50,750 bases of DNA from Sergeia podlipaevii (taxonomy: Eukaryota; Euglenozoa; Kinetoplastea; Trypanosomatida; Trypanosomatidae): assembly GCA_030849805.1 (NCBI GenBank), contig JASANZ010002130.1, forward strand, positions 1 to 50,750, written 5' to 3'. Numbering within the stretch: position 1 is the stretch's first letter; the number at the start of each line of letters is the position of its first letter. The translations under genes were made by a program, and so were the position numbers. Below, piece by piece: positions 27,188 to 36,357 of the stretch. A model generated the notes under the pieces. The model worked only from the letters and a program-made list of their open reading frames with translations. It was not told the origin of the DNA and made no database searches.

Positions 27188-28264
27188 GTTTTAAATTTAC
27201 AAAGGGCACGTGGTGGAGTATTTGTATTTGTCTGTTGTTGCAAAATACAGTATTGTCTACCTGTATGCCTTGTGCTGATTGTATAACGCGCTAAGGAATT
27301 ACTTTTTTTTTATTCGCTCTCCCTCTCCTCCCTTCTGTCTTGGTGGTCATTGCATTGTTATTGCGTATCTGCTACATACCTCTAGTGTTACGTAAAACTC
27401 TTTAATCGATACTACAGACAACAAGTACACGTGCATAGATATAGGCACATAAAATGAGTAGGATTGCGCATTATTTCTTTATACATTTGGATCATTCCTT
27501 TACATCAACCGCGGCTCGTGCGTGTCGCAAATTTATCTTTTCCTCTCTTGATGTTGTTTTACTGTTTTGTTTTTTCTTGTGAGTATGTTTGTACGTGAGT
27601 GTGGAGGGGAAGTGTTGAAGGGTACTTTCTTCCAAAACTATGTTGTGTGTGTCTGGTGATGAGGGAGAGGTGCACGATTGGGTCGAAAAATAAAAATGAA
27701 AATGGGGGCGTACGCGCATAAAAGTGGACTCTTTTTTTTATTCTGAACAAGGGCAACATAAGCTGTACTTTTCTTTTCTATTTTTTTTTAAAAAAAGAAT
27801 TTCTTGTGCTTAAGGTAGAGGCCAATTCGCTTCGGTTGATTATTGCTAGGCCTGTATTGGCATCTGTTTTTTTTTTATACTTAATCAGTTGATGCGAGAC
27901 ATGAAGAGGATGGCTGTTTTTCGCATAACAATCATCAATTGATTGTCAAAGAAAGAAGTATTTTAATAATTGTCTAGTAACAGCAATTTTGTGGATGGCT
28001 GATATGTCTTTTTTTTTTTTGCTTTGATACAGATGTTGCAGCTACCGTTGCCACTGCAAATGTTAAGAGGCTATCCTTGTATTACTAGTTCGCATATTTT
28101 CTTTTGCCCATCTTTTTTTTCTTTATTTTCCTTCGCTTTTTCTTTATGTTTAATTCTCTTCTAGGAAATTGTCAGTAAGCTGGACCAAGGGCAATCTTCT
28201 GCTCTTTAAAAAACAAACATTTTCTCTTTTTTCTTGTCCAGGAGGCATCACTGTGTGAGAGAAG
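27188..28264. other. Intergenic spacer; acceptor AG 28240-28241
   Basis: 1.08 kb without a gene. T tracts at 27303-27311, 27730-27739, 27782-27790, 27868-27877 and 28009-28020. A clear pyrimidine tract at 28220-28238 is followed by CCAG (AG 28240-28241), giving a 23-base 5' UTR for the next gene. Confidence 0.65.
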
Positions 28265-29053
28265 ATGGCCAGCGTCATCTCAAAAGCAAAGTCATGGCGC
28301 CTGAAGGATATCGTGCGCGTGGATGCCGGCCAGGATATCGTTAGTATTGTGAAAGTAACTCATCCTTTTCGCCGGCAGCGCATTACGGTCATCCCCGCAC
28401 CGCGATACGCTAAGGAGGAGTATTACACGGATTGGATTTATCAGCCCTACGTTAAGGAGCACAAGATATACGTTAGCAACGACCTGTACAATCCTTTTTA
28501 TGTCTTCTACTGCCGCTATCTGATTTCCCGGAACCGCTTTCCCGAGTACGCGTATTTTCATCCGATGGGCTTTCCAGATTGCATTGATCTCAACCTCACG
28601 CGCCGCCAGTTCTTGAAGCGCGAGCAGCCTTTCAAGACCCCAACTGCGGCTATCATCCTTACCTCCACCCGCTTCAGGGACAAGCACCACCCATGGGTGT
28701 CTCGCCGCGTCCTCAAGATTGTGGGAGAGCAGTACGTGGTGCACCCCAGGGAGGACATGCAGTCTCTCGTGTTTATCCTCCCCGCATCTCACATCCCGGA
28801 CGTGCTCAACACGCTGCAAAGTCTCGGCTTTACCGTCAACGAGTCGACGACGGCTTCTATTGGGGAGACCGAGACGCTTAAGCGTCTCAATAGCTGGAGC
28901 AACAAGGCGCAGGTGCTTGTGCTCGGTTACCTGTGGATTCTCATCATCATGTTCTTTATTGGCGAAAGCCAGCACGTTGCCCGCCTCTTCCGGGAATACA
29001 CAATTGAAATGATTGAGAAGGCTGGAAAGGATCCAGCCAAGATGGGCATGTAG
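28265..29053 (+). CDS. Single-span protein of unknown function, possibly mitochondrial
   Basis: 262 residues, rich in Tyr, Phe, Arg and Pro. One hydrophobic span at about 215-233 (AQVLVLGYLWILIIMFFIG) near the C-terminus is followed by a charged 29-residue tail. The N-terminal 20 residues (MASVISKAKSWRLKDIVRV) form a basic, Ser-containing helix that could target mitochondria. The central part has a run of aromatic residues (EEYYTDWIYQPY, NPFYVFYCRYLISRNRF) unlike any domain I know. A basic, mostly soluble protein with a late single span is common among kinetoplastid-specific mitochondrial membrane proteins, but this is inference. The short leader (acceptor 28241) fixes the start. No gene name is justified. 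Confidence 0.8.
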   Translation: MASVISKAKSWRLKDIVRVDAGQDIVSIVKVTHPFRRQRITVIPAPRYAKEEYYTDWIYQPYVKEHKIYVSNDLYNPFYVFYCRYLISRNRFPEYAYFHPMGFPDCIDLNLTRRQFLKREQPFKTPTAAIILTSTRFRDKHHPWVSRRVLKIVGEQYVVHPREDMQSLVFILPASHIPDVLNTLQSLGFTVNESTTASIGETETLKRLNSWSNKAQVLVLGYLWILIIMFFIGESQHVARLFREYTIEMIEKAGKDPAKMGM

Positions 29054-29577
29054 TGGCGCTCCCTGTGTGCATAAATGTGCATGTGCACGTGTATGTGGAG
29101 GTGAGTGTAGGTAAGTATATCTGCCGTGGATACTGCTGGCGTAATGCGGGTTAATAGTTGCTAACTACCGTGCATTTTTACTTTAAAAAAAAAAATATGC
29201 ACGGAACAGCGGAGCTGCTTGTTGCCATAAATGTTAACTATATATATATATAAAGAAGCAACATGTATGTATTCATTTTTTTTTTTTTTTTGGGGGGGGG
29301 GTCTCTTTCACCTTTTAGTTCCGCCTATCCGATGAAAGCTGTGTAGTTGGCTCAGTCATGTATCGAGTTAGCTGTCGATACAAATGGATTCAAACCGCTA
29401 CATCTCGTGTACTATTTTTTTGTTGGACATTTTCTTCTTACTGTTCCTTGTCACTTCCTTATCTTGTTTTTGCAGGAGCACCACATTTAGTTTTCCTTCA
29501 TATTATTATCATTATTATTATTATTATCGCTGTTATTGTTATCGTCACCTTCTTTTTCTAAAGTAAAGTTGAAAAGT
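29054..29577. other. Intergenic spacer with a stem-loop; acceptor AG 29562-29563
   Basis: 524 bases without a gene. A stem-loop lies at 29168-29204 (listed separately), a TA run at 29239-29251, a long T run followed by nine G (29278-29301), and ATT repeats at 29503-29526. A TCTTTTTCT tract at 29551-29559 is followed by AG at 29562-29563, 14 bases before the next ATG. Confidence 0.6.
29168..29204 (+). repeat. Stem-loop in 3' UTR (8-bp perfect stem plus U/A core)
   Basis: CCGTGCAT (29168-29175) and ATGCACGG (29197-29204) are exact reverse complements. Between them are a short T run and an 11-base A run that can extend the stem. It lies about 115 bases after the stop codon of the 262-residue protein. 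Confidence 0.75.
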
Positions 29578-31389
29578 ATGAAAGCGAGTAGCAACAGCGC
29601 GGCTCCTCTTCTGACCGCTATTCGCGAGAAGATGGCTGTGAGCGCAGTAGCCGCGCTAATTGTGCCGACCAGCGATGCTCACAACAGCGAGTACGTGGCC
29701 CCGCACCTGCAGCGACGTGCCTTCCTCACTAACTTCCAAGGTAGCGCCGGCACTGCGGTTGTCACGATGGATAAGGCCCTGCTCTGGACGGACGGGCGGT
29801 ACTGGTTGCAGGCGGAAGACACCAAGTACCCAGAGTTTGAGCTCATGATGCAAGGTAAGCCGGACGTGCTCTCTGTGGAGGACTGGGTGGACGACCAACT
29901 ACCCGCCTCGGCGGCTATTGGCATGGACCCACACGTGTGCACAGTCGCAGAGTGGGAACGAATGAAGAAGAAGATCCACCTCACCCCCGTTTCTGACGTT
30001 GTCGCTGAGTCAATGCCACCAGAAAGTGGCACTGTAGCGCCTATCGTTGTGCGACCCGCAACGTACTGCGGAAGCACCGTTGCAGAGCGCCGTGCTGCTA
30101 TCGTGGAGAAGCTCGCCAAACAACACTGCGACTTTATCGTTCTCTCGGCATTGGATGAGATTGCCTGGCTCACCAACCTGCGTGGCAGGGATGTCCCTCA
30201 TAACCCCGTCTTCTACGCTTACGCAGTAGTCGACAAGGACGTGGATAAGGTGCGGGTGTACGTCAACCTTTCCAAGGTGACCGATGAGGTGCGTGCCGCA
30301 ACCAGCGCAGATATTGACTTTTGCGCCTATGAACAACTGGAAGCGGATCTTCTTGCTGACAGCGCTGGCCGCACCGTCCTTGTGGACGAGTATCAGACGA
30401 GTGAGGCCGTGCATCGCATTTTGATTGAGGGCGGAGCACTTGTAAAGAGGTGCTGTTGCGGCCCTGCTCAGCAGCTGAAGGCTCTCAAGAATCCAGTTGA
30501 ACTTGCAGGGTTTCGTGCCTGCCACGAGCGCGATGGCGCCGCCCTCACGCGTTTTCTGGCGTGGCTACAAGAGGAGATCGCAATCAAGGGCGTCACGACT
30601 CTGAACGAGTTTGATGCAGCTACGCGGCTCCAGCAGTTTAGGGCTGAGGACGACAAGTTTCTGCAGCTCAGCTTTGAGACAATTTCTGCTGCAGGCCCCA
30701 ACGGTGCCATGTGCCACTATGCTCCTGCTGCGACAGACTCTGCTATAATCCGCCGCGACCAGCTCTACCTCGTCGACAGCGGCGCGCAGTACCATGACGG
30801 CACCACTGACGTGACCCGTACCGTCTGCTTTGATGCTCCTACGGAGCAAGAGAAGGAGGCCTACACGCTGGTGCTCAAGGGTCACATCGCGCTCAACTCC
30901 GTCATCTTTCCCCGTGGCGTTACTGGCCACCGCCTAGATGTGCTGGCACGTCACGCACTGTGGCAGGTGGGCTTGGACTATGCGCACGGCACCGGGCATG
31001 GCGTGGGCTCCTGCTTAAACGTTCACGAGGGCCCGCACGGCGTGGGCATACGACCCACTCCGACGAACGCTACCATGGATGAGCACTTCGTTGTCACCAA
31101 CGAGCCCGGGTACTACAAGGCTGGTCACTATGGCATTCGCATTGAGAACCTGGAGGAGATCGTGGCCAAGCCCACCAAGTACGGTGGCGATGGGTTTCTT
31201 GGACTGTCGCACATTACGATGGCACCGCTGCATCGCGATCTCATCAATACCTCGATGCTTACTGCTGCAGAGATCGAATGGGTGAACGCGTATCACGCGC
31301 GTGTGAAGAAGGCACTTGTGCCGCTGCTGGAGGCGAAGAAGGACACCTCGGCTTTAGCGTATTTGAACCGCCACACTGAGAAGATTTAG
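29578..31389 (+). CDS. Xaa-Pro aminopeptidase (aminopeptidase P, M24 family)
   Basis: 603 residues, the three-domain length of cytosolic aminopeptidase P. It removes the N-terminal residue from peptides with proline at position two. Two creatinase-like N-terminal domains (about 10-310) are followed by the pita-bread catalytic domain. All five metal ligands are seen with the spacing of the human enzyme: Asp400 and Asp411 (VDSGAQYHDGTTDVTRT), His474 (GTGHGVGS), Glu509 (TNEPGYY) and Glu523 (IRIENLEE). There is no targeting sequence. ATG 29578 is the first after the acceptor AG 29563; a second Met (residue 19) is possible but unneeded. An active cytosolic metallopeptidase is expected. Confidence 0.96.
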   Translation: MKASSNSAAPLLTAIREKMAVSAVAALIVPTSDAHNSEYVAPHLQRRAFLTNFQGSAGTAVVTMDKALLWTDGRYWLQAEDTKYPEFELMMQGKPDVLSVEDWVDDQLPASAAIGMDPHVCTVAEWERMKKKIHLTPVSDVVAESMPPESGTVAPIVVRPATYCGSTVAERRAAIVEKLAKQHCDFIVLSALDEIAWLTNLRGRDVPHNPVFYAYAVVDKDVDKVRVYVNLSKVTDEVRAATSADIDFCAYEQLEADLLADSAGRTVLVDEYQTSEAVHRILIEGGALVKRCCCGPAQQLKALKNPVELAGFRACHERDGAALTRFLAWLQEEIAIKGVTTLNEFDAATRLQQFRAEDDKFLQLSFETISAAGPNGAMCHYAPAATDSAIIRRDQLYLVDSGAQYHDGTTDVTRTVCFDAPTEQEKEAYTLVLKGHIALNSVIFPRGVTGHRLDVLARHALWQVGLDYAHGTGHGVGSCLNVHEGPHGVGIRPTPTNATMDEHFVVTNEPGYYKAGHYGIRIENLEEIVAKPTKYGGDGFLGLSHITMAPLHRDLINTSMLTAAEIEWVNAYHARVKKALVPLLEAKKDTSALAYLNRHTEKI

Positions 31390-31832
31390 ATGTATCCAAT
31401 TATTCTGAAAAGACACGCATGAATATATGGTAGTAGGGAATGAATATATATTTCTAGCGTACGGATGTTTGATGGTAGACGAGGAGATCAAGACGATACG
31501 TTGCGCTAAACAGAAAGAGAATAGCGCCCAACGCCGTGACGCTGCAGCCGGGTGCTAGCGTTCACCATCTAATGATAATCCTCTCCGTCCTTCGTCTACT
31601 TCATTACGCTGAGGGTGGGAAATGAATTAAATTACATAAACACGAGGGCACTGATGAAAGCTCTCAACTTGCTATCGCTCAGGGTGTGACTAACCAACCA
31701 CTCCTATAGTTTTTTTCTTCTTGTGTCGTGCTGCTTTGTTGTGCTTTAAAAAGAAATTATATATAAGCGATCTATGCTTCACCTGATCAATCGAAAAAGC
31801 GGCAAGTCTCCTTTCAATGAGCGCGCAATATG

Positions 31833-31867
<35 letters not shown>

Positions 31868-32053
31868 CTCCTCCCCTCCTCCTCCCCCCCACCCCCCGCC
31901 TTCTTCTTTCTTTTTCTTTTTGCATACATTTGTGCTTCTGCTCGAATCCATTATTTCTTGACTCTACAATTTTCAATTTAGGTTTGCACGCACACACGCG
32001 CACATTTCTTTTCTCTGTCTCTCTCTTTCGCAAGTTTAACGCAATAACTATCG
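31390..32053. other. Intergenic spacer; AC repeat; acceptor AG 32033-32034
   Basis: 664 bases without a confident gene. A slightly GC-richer patch at 31500-31570, (AC)16 at 31834-31865, C/T-rich tract at 31866-31920, AG at 31980-31981, then a CT tract at 32006-32029 and AG at 32033-32034, the nearer likely acceptor, 19 bases before the ATG. Confidence 0.6.
31834..31865. repeat. (AC)16 microsatellite
   Basis: Sixteen AC units directly upstream of the C-rich polypyrimidine tract before the aldolase gene. Confidence 0.95.
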
Positions 32054-32893
32054 ATGACCTCTGGTGGCGCTGAATTCAAGGCTGAGCTCCGTGCCGGCAA
32101 GCCCAAGTTTGGTGTTTTTCTCAACTCCGCCTCTCCCTACATTGCTGGTCAGTTCAGTCACTCTGGCTACGACTGGCTTCTCATCGACATGCAGCACTCC
32201 CCCGTCGATCCCCTCACCCTGTCGAACATGATCGCGCACATCCGCACTGGTCACTCCAAGGTTATGGTTCGCGTCGGCAGCACACAAGATCGACCCGGCA
32301 TTCAGGTGGCGCTCGATAGCGGCGCCGATGGTGTGCTCATCCCTTACGTGAACAACGCTAAGGAGCTGGAGGAGGCAGTGTCCTGCTGCTTCTACCCCAC
32401 TCAGGGCACTCGCTCTGTCTATCAGCCCCAGCAGGCCATGAACGCGAAGGGCCTCCTCGGCTACGTGCCTGAAGCCAACAGGAACGTTATCGTCGCCTTT
32501 CAGGTCGAGACTGCCTCTTGCATTGAGAATATTGACGAGATCATGGCTGTCAAGGGAGTCGACATCGCCTTCCTTGGCCAGAACGATCTCTGCATGTCCA
32601 TGGGCCTCTACGACGGTCGCTACGTCTTCCCACAGATGTACTTCTCGGCCGAGCTGAATGCCGCCACTGAGAAGCTCATCGCGGCCGCCAAGAAGAGCAA
32701 CGTCATTCTTGGTCTCTTCCTTTTCGGTACAGACCGCGTCGGCGAGTTCCTTGAGAGGGGCTTCACCTTTATCAGCATTGGTAGCGAGCTCCATCACGCT
32801 ATGACCCAGGCCGCCACGCACGTTGCAGCTCTGAGGGACATCTCCAAGGCCAAGGGCAAGCCGTGGGAGAACCAGCCCAGTGCGCTTGTGTAA
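32054..32893 (+). CDS. HpcH/HpaI-type class II aldolase (2-keto-3-deoxy acid aldolase family)
   Basis: 279 residues covering the whole family length. The fold is a TIM barrel that cleaves 4-hydroxy-2-oxo acids to pyruvate and an aldehyde with a divalent metal. Seen: LLIDMQHSP with catalytic His48, VMVRVGS with Arg73 (binds the pyruvate carboxylate), GADGVLIPYVNNAKE, YPTQGTRSV, FQVET with Gln150 and Glu152, and FLGQNDL with Asp178. Glu152 and Asp178 match the family metal ligands, so an active enzyme is likely. The best-known members act in bacterial aromatic breakdown; the substrate here is unknown. Codon use is strongly biased to C-ending codons (GCC, CTC, GTC, AAC, TCC), unlike most neighbours, which suggests high expression. 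No targeting or membrane segment is seen. Confidence 0.93.
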   Translation: MTSGGAEFKAELRAGKPKFGVFLNSASPYIAGQFSHSGYDWLLIDMQHSPVDPLTLSNMIAHIRTGHSKVMVRVGSTQDRPGIQVALDSGADGVLIPYVNNAKELEEAVSCCFYPTQGTRSVYQPQQAMNAKGLLGYVPEANRNVIVAFQVETASCIENIDEIMAVKGVDIAFLGQNDLCMSMGLYDGRYVFPQMYFSAELNAATEKLIAAAKKSNVILGLFLFGTDRVGEFLERGFTFISIGSELHHAMTQAATHVAALRDISKAKGKPWENQPSALV

Positions 32894-34149
32894 AGAAATT
32901 CTGAGCAGCGAGAAGGAAAGAGGATGAGTAGAGGTATGGCATGCGACTGGGAGGGAGGTACATTTTTATAAATAAAGGACTCGGACCGTTACTTCACTGC
33001 CAATCTATTTTATTAAAGTGGTGGATAAAGGTTTTTTCAAAAAATACTCTCTCTCTCTCTGTGGTGAAGTTCTTATTTCTATCGTAGTATAGTGTGGAAT
33101 CACTACAGTACGAGGGGGAGACAGTGTTTTAAATATATACGTACCCCCTGTCGCACGCATGTGCTGCTTACGCAGACAGAGAGAGGGAGAAGGTAACAAA
33201 CGAGGACATATCTCTTGAGAAAAAGAAGAGGCCACACAAGGCCTGCCTCTGTTATCTTCTCTCGCTTTACCTCATCTGACGAAGCTCACTTTCTCGCTGA
33301 TACAGAGCGAACCAATTTTGAATCCGCATCCGCCAAATACAGTGTTCTATTGTACACGTATTTGCTTTTTTTTTTTTTTATGATTCCTCTCTCTCTATAT
33401 ATATTGTCACTTTTTAAGAAAATATGTTCTTCAGCGTCTTTTTTTTTTTTGAAGTGACAAAGAAATAATGAAAAGTACTAGTGTTGCAGCCCTTTACAGC
33501 GCATCAGTATATATACGAAGTACTTTGGTGGTGGGTATGACCATCATATCTTCCCTTTGAACCACTGTGAAGGTCAGAGAAGAGAGAGAAATGAAAGAGA
33601 GAAAAGCAAAGTGTACTTTACTTTATTTCAGTTAGCACTTGCAGGAGAAGCACGTTTTCTAGGCATTGGATGTATTATGCAATAGTGTCCTGCCTTGTGG
33701 AACTTTTCTCTTGTGCATATCGCTTTTTTTCGGTATATCCGTAAGCAACGAAGAAGAGGAAGAGGAAGAGATCTTTTTAAGTTTACTTTTATTTTTCTGG
33801 AAAAGCAACGCTTTTTATTCAGAGGTCTATTTTTTTTTATTATGCTTGCTTTTTTTTTTCTACTTCTCCAGCCTTTTTGATCCATTTTTACATTGTGTTT
33901 CCATTTCTTTTTTTTTTGTGGTAAGAGCAGTACATAGTGTACGTTTTTTTTTTTTCTCTTTCTTTTGCTTCTATCTCATCATATATCCTCAGCATTTCTT
34001 TTTTTAATATAGTGATAGGAACTCCAGTTTGAACTTTTTTTTTGCTTTGTAAAGTACAGTCTTGGAAAGACTTAGCTCCAGTCACAGCTCTTTTCTTTCG
34101 TTCTTACACCTGTTTTTTCTTTCTTTCTTTCTGTCCTTGACCCTGCACG
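32894..34149. other. Intergenic spacer with T and CT tracts
   Basis: 1.26 kb without a gene. CT repeat at 33047-33060, T runs at 33366-33379, 33440-33450, 33909-33918, 33945-33956 and 34038-34046. AGs cluster at 34051-34088 after the last T run. From 34090 to the ATG at 34150 the DNA is almost pure pyrimidine and has no AG. Confidence 0.6.
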
Positions 34150-36357
34150 ATGTCGAAGGGTGGCACTTCTTATACGCGCATCGGCAACAGCGAATCCCAT
34201 GTCGAGGACAATCATAAAAAGCACATAAGAGAGGAGCGCTTCAAGATGTGCGCCGCTCTGGCTGTTCTGATCACAGTCACTCTTCTCGGCGTTGCCCTTG
34301 GCACCTGCGTCAAGCAATACAACAGCCTGCATGCTTACAATGGGCGTGGTGGGCTCGTGCTTTCTCTTTCTCAAGCCGCAGTGGCGCTTCTTCGCGAGGG
34401 CTCCTACTCTTGTTACTACGTGGAAGGCTCGCTCAGCTCGCCAGGCACGGTTATTGATCGAGAGCAAGTGGCTCCGCTGCTGGCACTGCACGCTGCCACT
34501 CAAGAGGCGTTTACCAGAAGCATTGAAATGCACGGTGCGCAGTGCAATGGATGTCCCTCTATTCTTGATGCCATTGGTTACTCCGATCTTGTGACTATTC
34601 AGAACGAGGTTCTGCGCCGTGATGTGAAGTCGATGGATGTGTTCAACTTTTACAGTGAGGCGGCTCTCAAACTCGTGCGCACACTCAATTTTTACGTCGG
34701 CCTCAGCGTTGGTGAAGGAGTAGCTGATATGATGTGGTTTGAGGACTTGCTGCTCGCCACTCGCTCCATGGGGGCCACAGCTCTTGTGTGGATGGACCAG
34801 GCAACAATCCCCCCTGAGATCATCTTCACCTCTACCGCGAGCTCAATTGTTTATCTTGATGCTATTTCAACCACCTCTGCTGCGCTTACCGTGTACCAGC
34901 CTGACTCCACAGAGGAGTTCACCAAAGCCATCAGCATTCCGATCGATAAGGCACGGAAGATGATCAGTGAGGTGGATGTGGACGTAAGTGGACTGCAGTC
35001 GCAGGGTGAGGAACCACTCAAGTTTGTTGGGAAGCTACTCGACATGTACGCTGATTTTCTTGAGGCGCTCAACGAGACTAAGGGCTGGGACACCACGTCG
35101 TACGCAGAATGGGTAGTCCTCATCGGCCTCTGCGCCATCGCGTTGGGTTTCTGCGTCATCTTGGTTGCTCTATTTATCTACGACTCCATGTCGATTGTGT
35201 GGGCGGCAGACAGGGAGCTACATAAAATAAACGCAGTCAATCGCCTGCAGTTTTCACTTACGCGCATCTCTCGCTTTATGAGACGTGTGTACGACCTTGA
35301 CCAAACCGGCTTGTGTGAACTCGCGGAGCAAAGCATGTCGTCCTCTAGCTCTACAATACTGGAGCGTGAGTTTGCGAAGCTACAGACCCCGGTGTGCCAG
35401 GTGCTCTCCTTCATACATCCTTGCATACTCGCAAGACGCATCGAAAACCCGGCCATCGATGCGGACCCAAACGAGCGAATGACAAGCAAGGCGAAGCATT
35501 CCAACATGGACTCTGTGGATCCAGCAGCCACAATTTTCCAGATGGGTCTCTCTTTACAGGCGCTTTGCGTTCTCATCATTGATATTCGTGGCTTCTTTTG
35601 CGAAGTCACCGCGGAGTCCTTCAAGTCCCTTCCCAAGGAGATCACTATGTTCATCGGTGATGTCAGTACACTCGCCAAGAGGTGCGGCGGCACACTTCTG
35701 CAACTCGCTGGTACAGCGCTGATTTTCGGCTGGTCGGAAGAGACAAACGACAACTGTCATAACGCAGCATGTTCCATGTTGTACCACATGCGCGGCTTGT
35801 TGCGCACCTACCCACACATTTGCTGTGCAGTCGTGTCAAGCGTGTCGTTGCATGGCGTTGTGGGTGGGCCTGGTGTTCGCAGTTACGTCTGTGTGAGCTC
35901 TATGATCCGCAAGGGCCGGCTGTTGATACAGATGGCGAGGCTGCATGGCAGTGTATTTGTGTCTGACAGCGCCACGTTTATGAAGCTCGACTCCCAGCGC
36001 TTCCGCAAGCGCGCACTAGAGAAAGTAGCGTTGTTTCGCCAGCCCAATGCGAACGATGGAAAGGATGGTTTCACTGTCTTTGAGCTCTCATTAGCGGCGG
36101 AGGGCAGCCCGCAAAGCGACGCCACTTTTCTCTGGAATGACGCATTCGACTCGTTTCACAGTGGCTATCCAGAGGAGGGCTTAAGTAAACTACTTGTGGT
36201 GGAGGAACGTTATGGCAAGACACAAAGCGTAAAGCGTATCAACCGCATAGCATCCGAGAGACCCACAGTACGACCGCTGACGTATCTCTACACGGATGGC
36301 GTCGGGTTTGACCTCCAACTAGTGCTTTGGAATCTGCCATCATCATTATTCCCCTAG
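34150..36357 (+). CDS. Two-span receptor with NIT-like ectodomain and degenerate class III cyclase domain
   Basis: 735 residues. Membrane spans at about 35-53 and 321-344 enclose a helical ectodomain of about 265 residues. Its pattern (LVLSLSQAAVALLREGSYSCYYV at 69-91, given by LVLSLSQ and LLREGS; LHAATQEAF; then YSEAALKLVRTLNFYVG at 168-184) resembles the all-helical NIT sensor domain of bacterial nitrate/nitrite and related receptors. After the second span a helix-rich linker leads to a class III nucleotide-cyclase homology domain at about 470-610: LCVLIIDIRGF with metal Asp478, GGTLLQLAGTALIFGW where the second metal Asp is Thr522 and the purine-selecting Lys is Gln518, and VVGGPGVRSYV. 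The Asn/Arg catalytic pair is not recognisable. It is thus probably a signalling pseudo-cyclase. The C-terminal 125 residues are unassigned. Confidence 0.8.
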   Translation: MSKGGTSYTRIGNSESHVEDNHKKHIREERFKMCAALAVLITVTLLGVALGTCVKQYNSLHAYNGRGGLVLSLSQAAVALLREGSYSCYYVEGSLSSPGTVIDREQVAPLLALHAATQEAFTRSIEMHGAQCNGCPSILDAIGYSDLVTIQNEVLRRDVKSMDVFNFYSEAALKLVRTLNFYVGLSVGEGVADMMWFEDLLLATRSMGATALVWMDQATIPPEIIFTSTASSIVYLDAISTTSAALTVYQPDSTEEFTKAISIPIDKARKMISEVDVDVSGLQSQGEEPLKFVGKLLDMYADFLEALNETKGWDTTSYAEWVVLIGLCAIALGFCVILVALFIYDSMSIVWAADRELHKINAVNRLQFSLTRISRFMRRVYDLDQTGLCELAEQSMSSSSSTILEREFAKLQTPVCQVLSFIHPCILARRIENPAIDADPNERMTSKAKHSNMDSVDPAATIFQMGLSLQALCVLIIDIRGFFCEVTAESFKSLPKEITMFIGDVSTLAKRCGGTLLQLAGTALIFGWSEETNDNCHNAACSMLYHMRGLLRTYPHICCAVVSSVSLHGVVGGPGVRSYVCVSSMIRKGRLLIQMARLHGSVFVSDSATFMKLDSQRFRKRALEKVALFRQPNANDGKDGFTVFELSLAAEGSPQSDATFLWNDAFDSFHSGYPEEGLSKLLVVEERYGKTQSVKRINRIASERPTVRPLTYLYTDGVGFDLQLVLWNLPSSLFP

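Noticed and set aside
31563..31619. A C/D-snoRNA-like arrangement: near-box C (ATGATAA at 31572), CTGA at 31609-31612 and a six-pair flanking stem
   Set aside because: Box C deviates from RTGATGA, there are no inner boxes, it is only about 55 bases long, and two stem pairs are G-U. Chance is the simpler explanation.
32048..32821. A 257-codon minus-strand frame opposite the aldolase
   Set aside because: Caused by the strong C-ending codon bias of the aldolase, which removes stops on the other strand.
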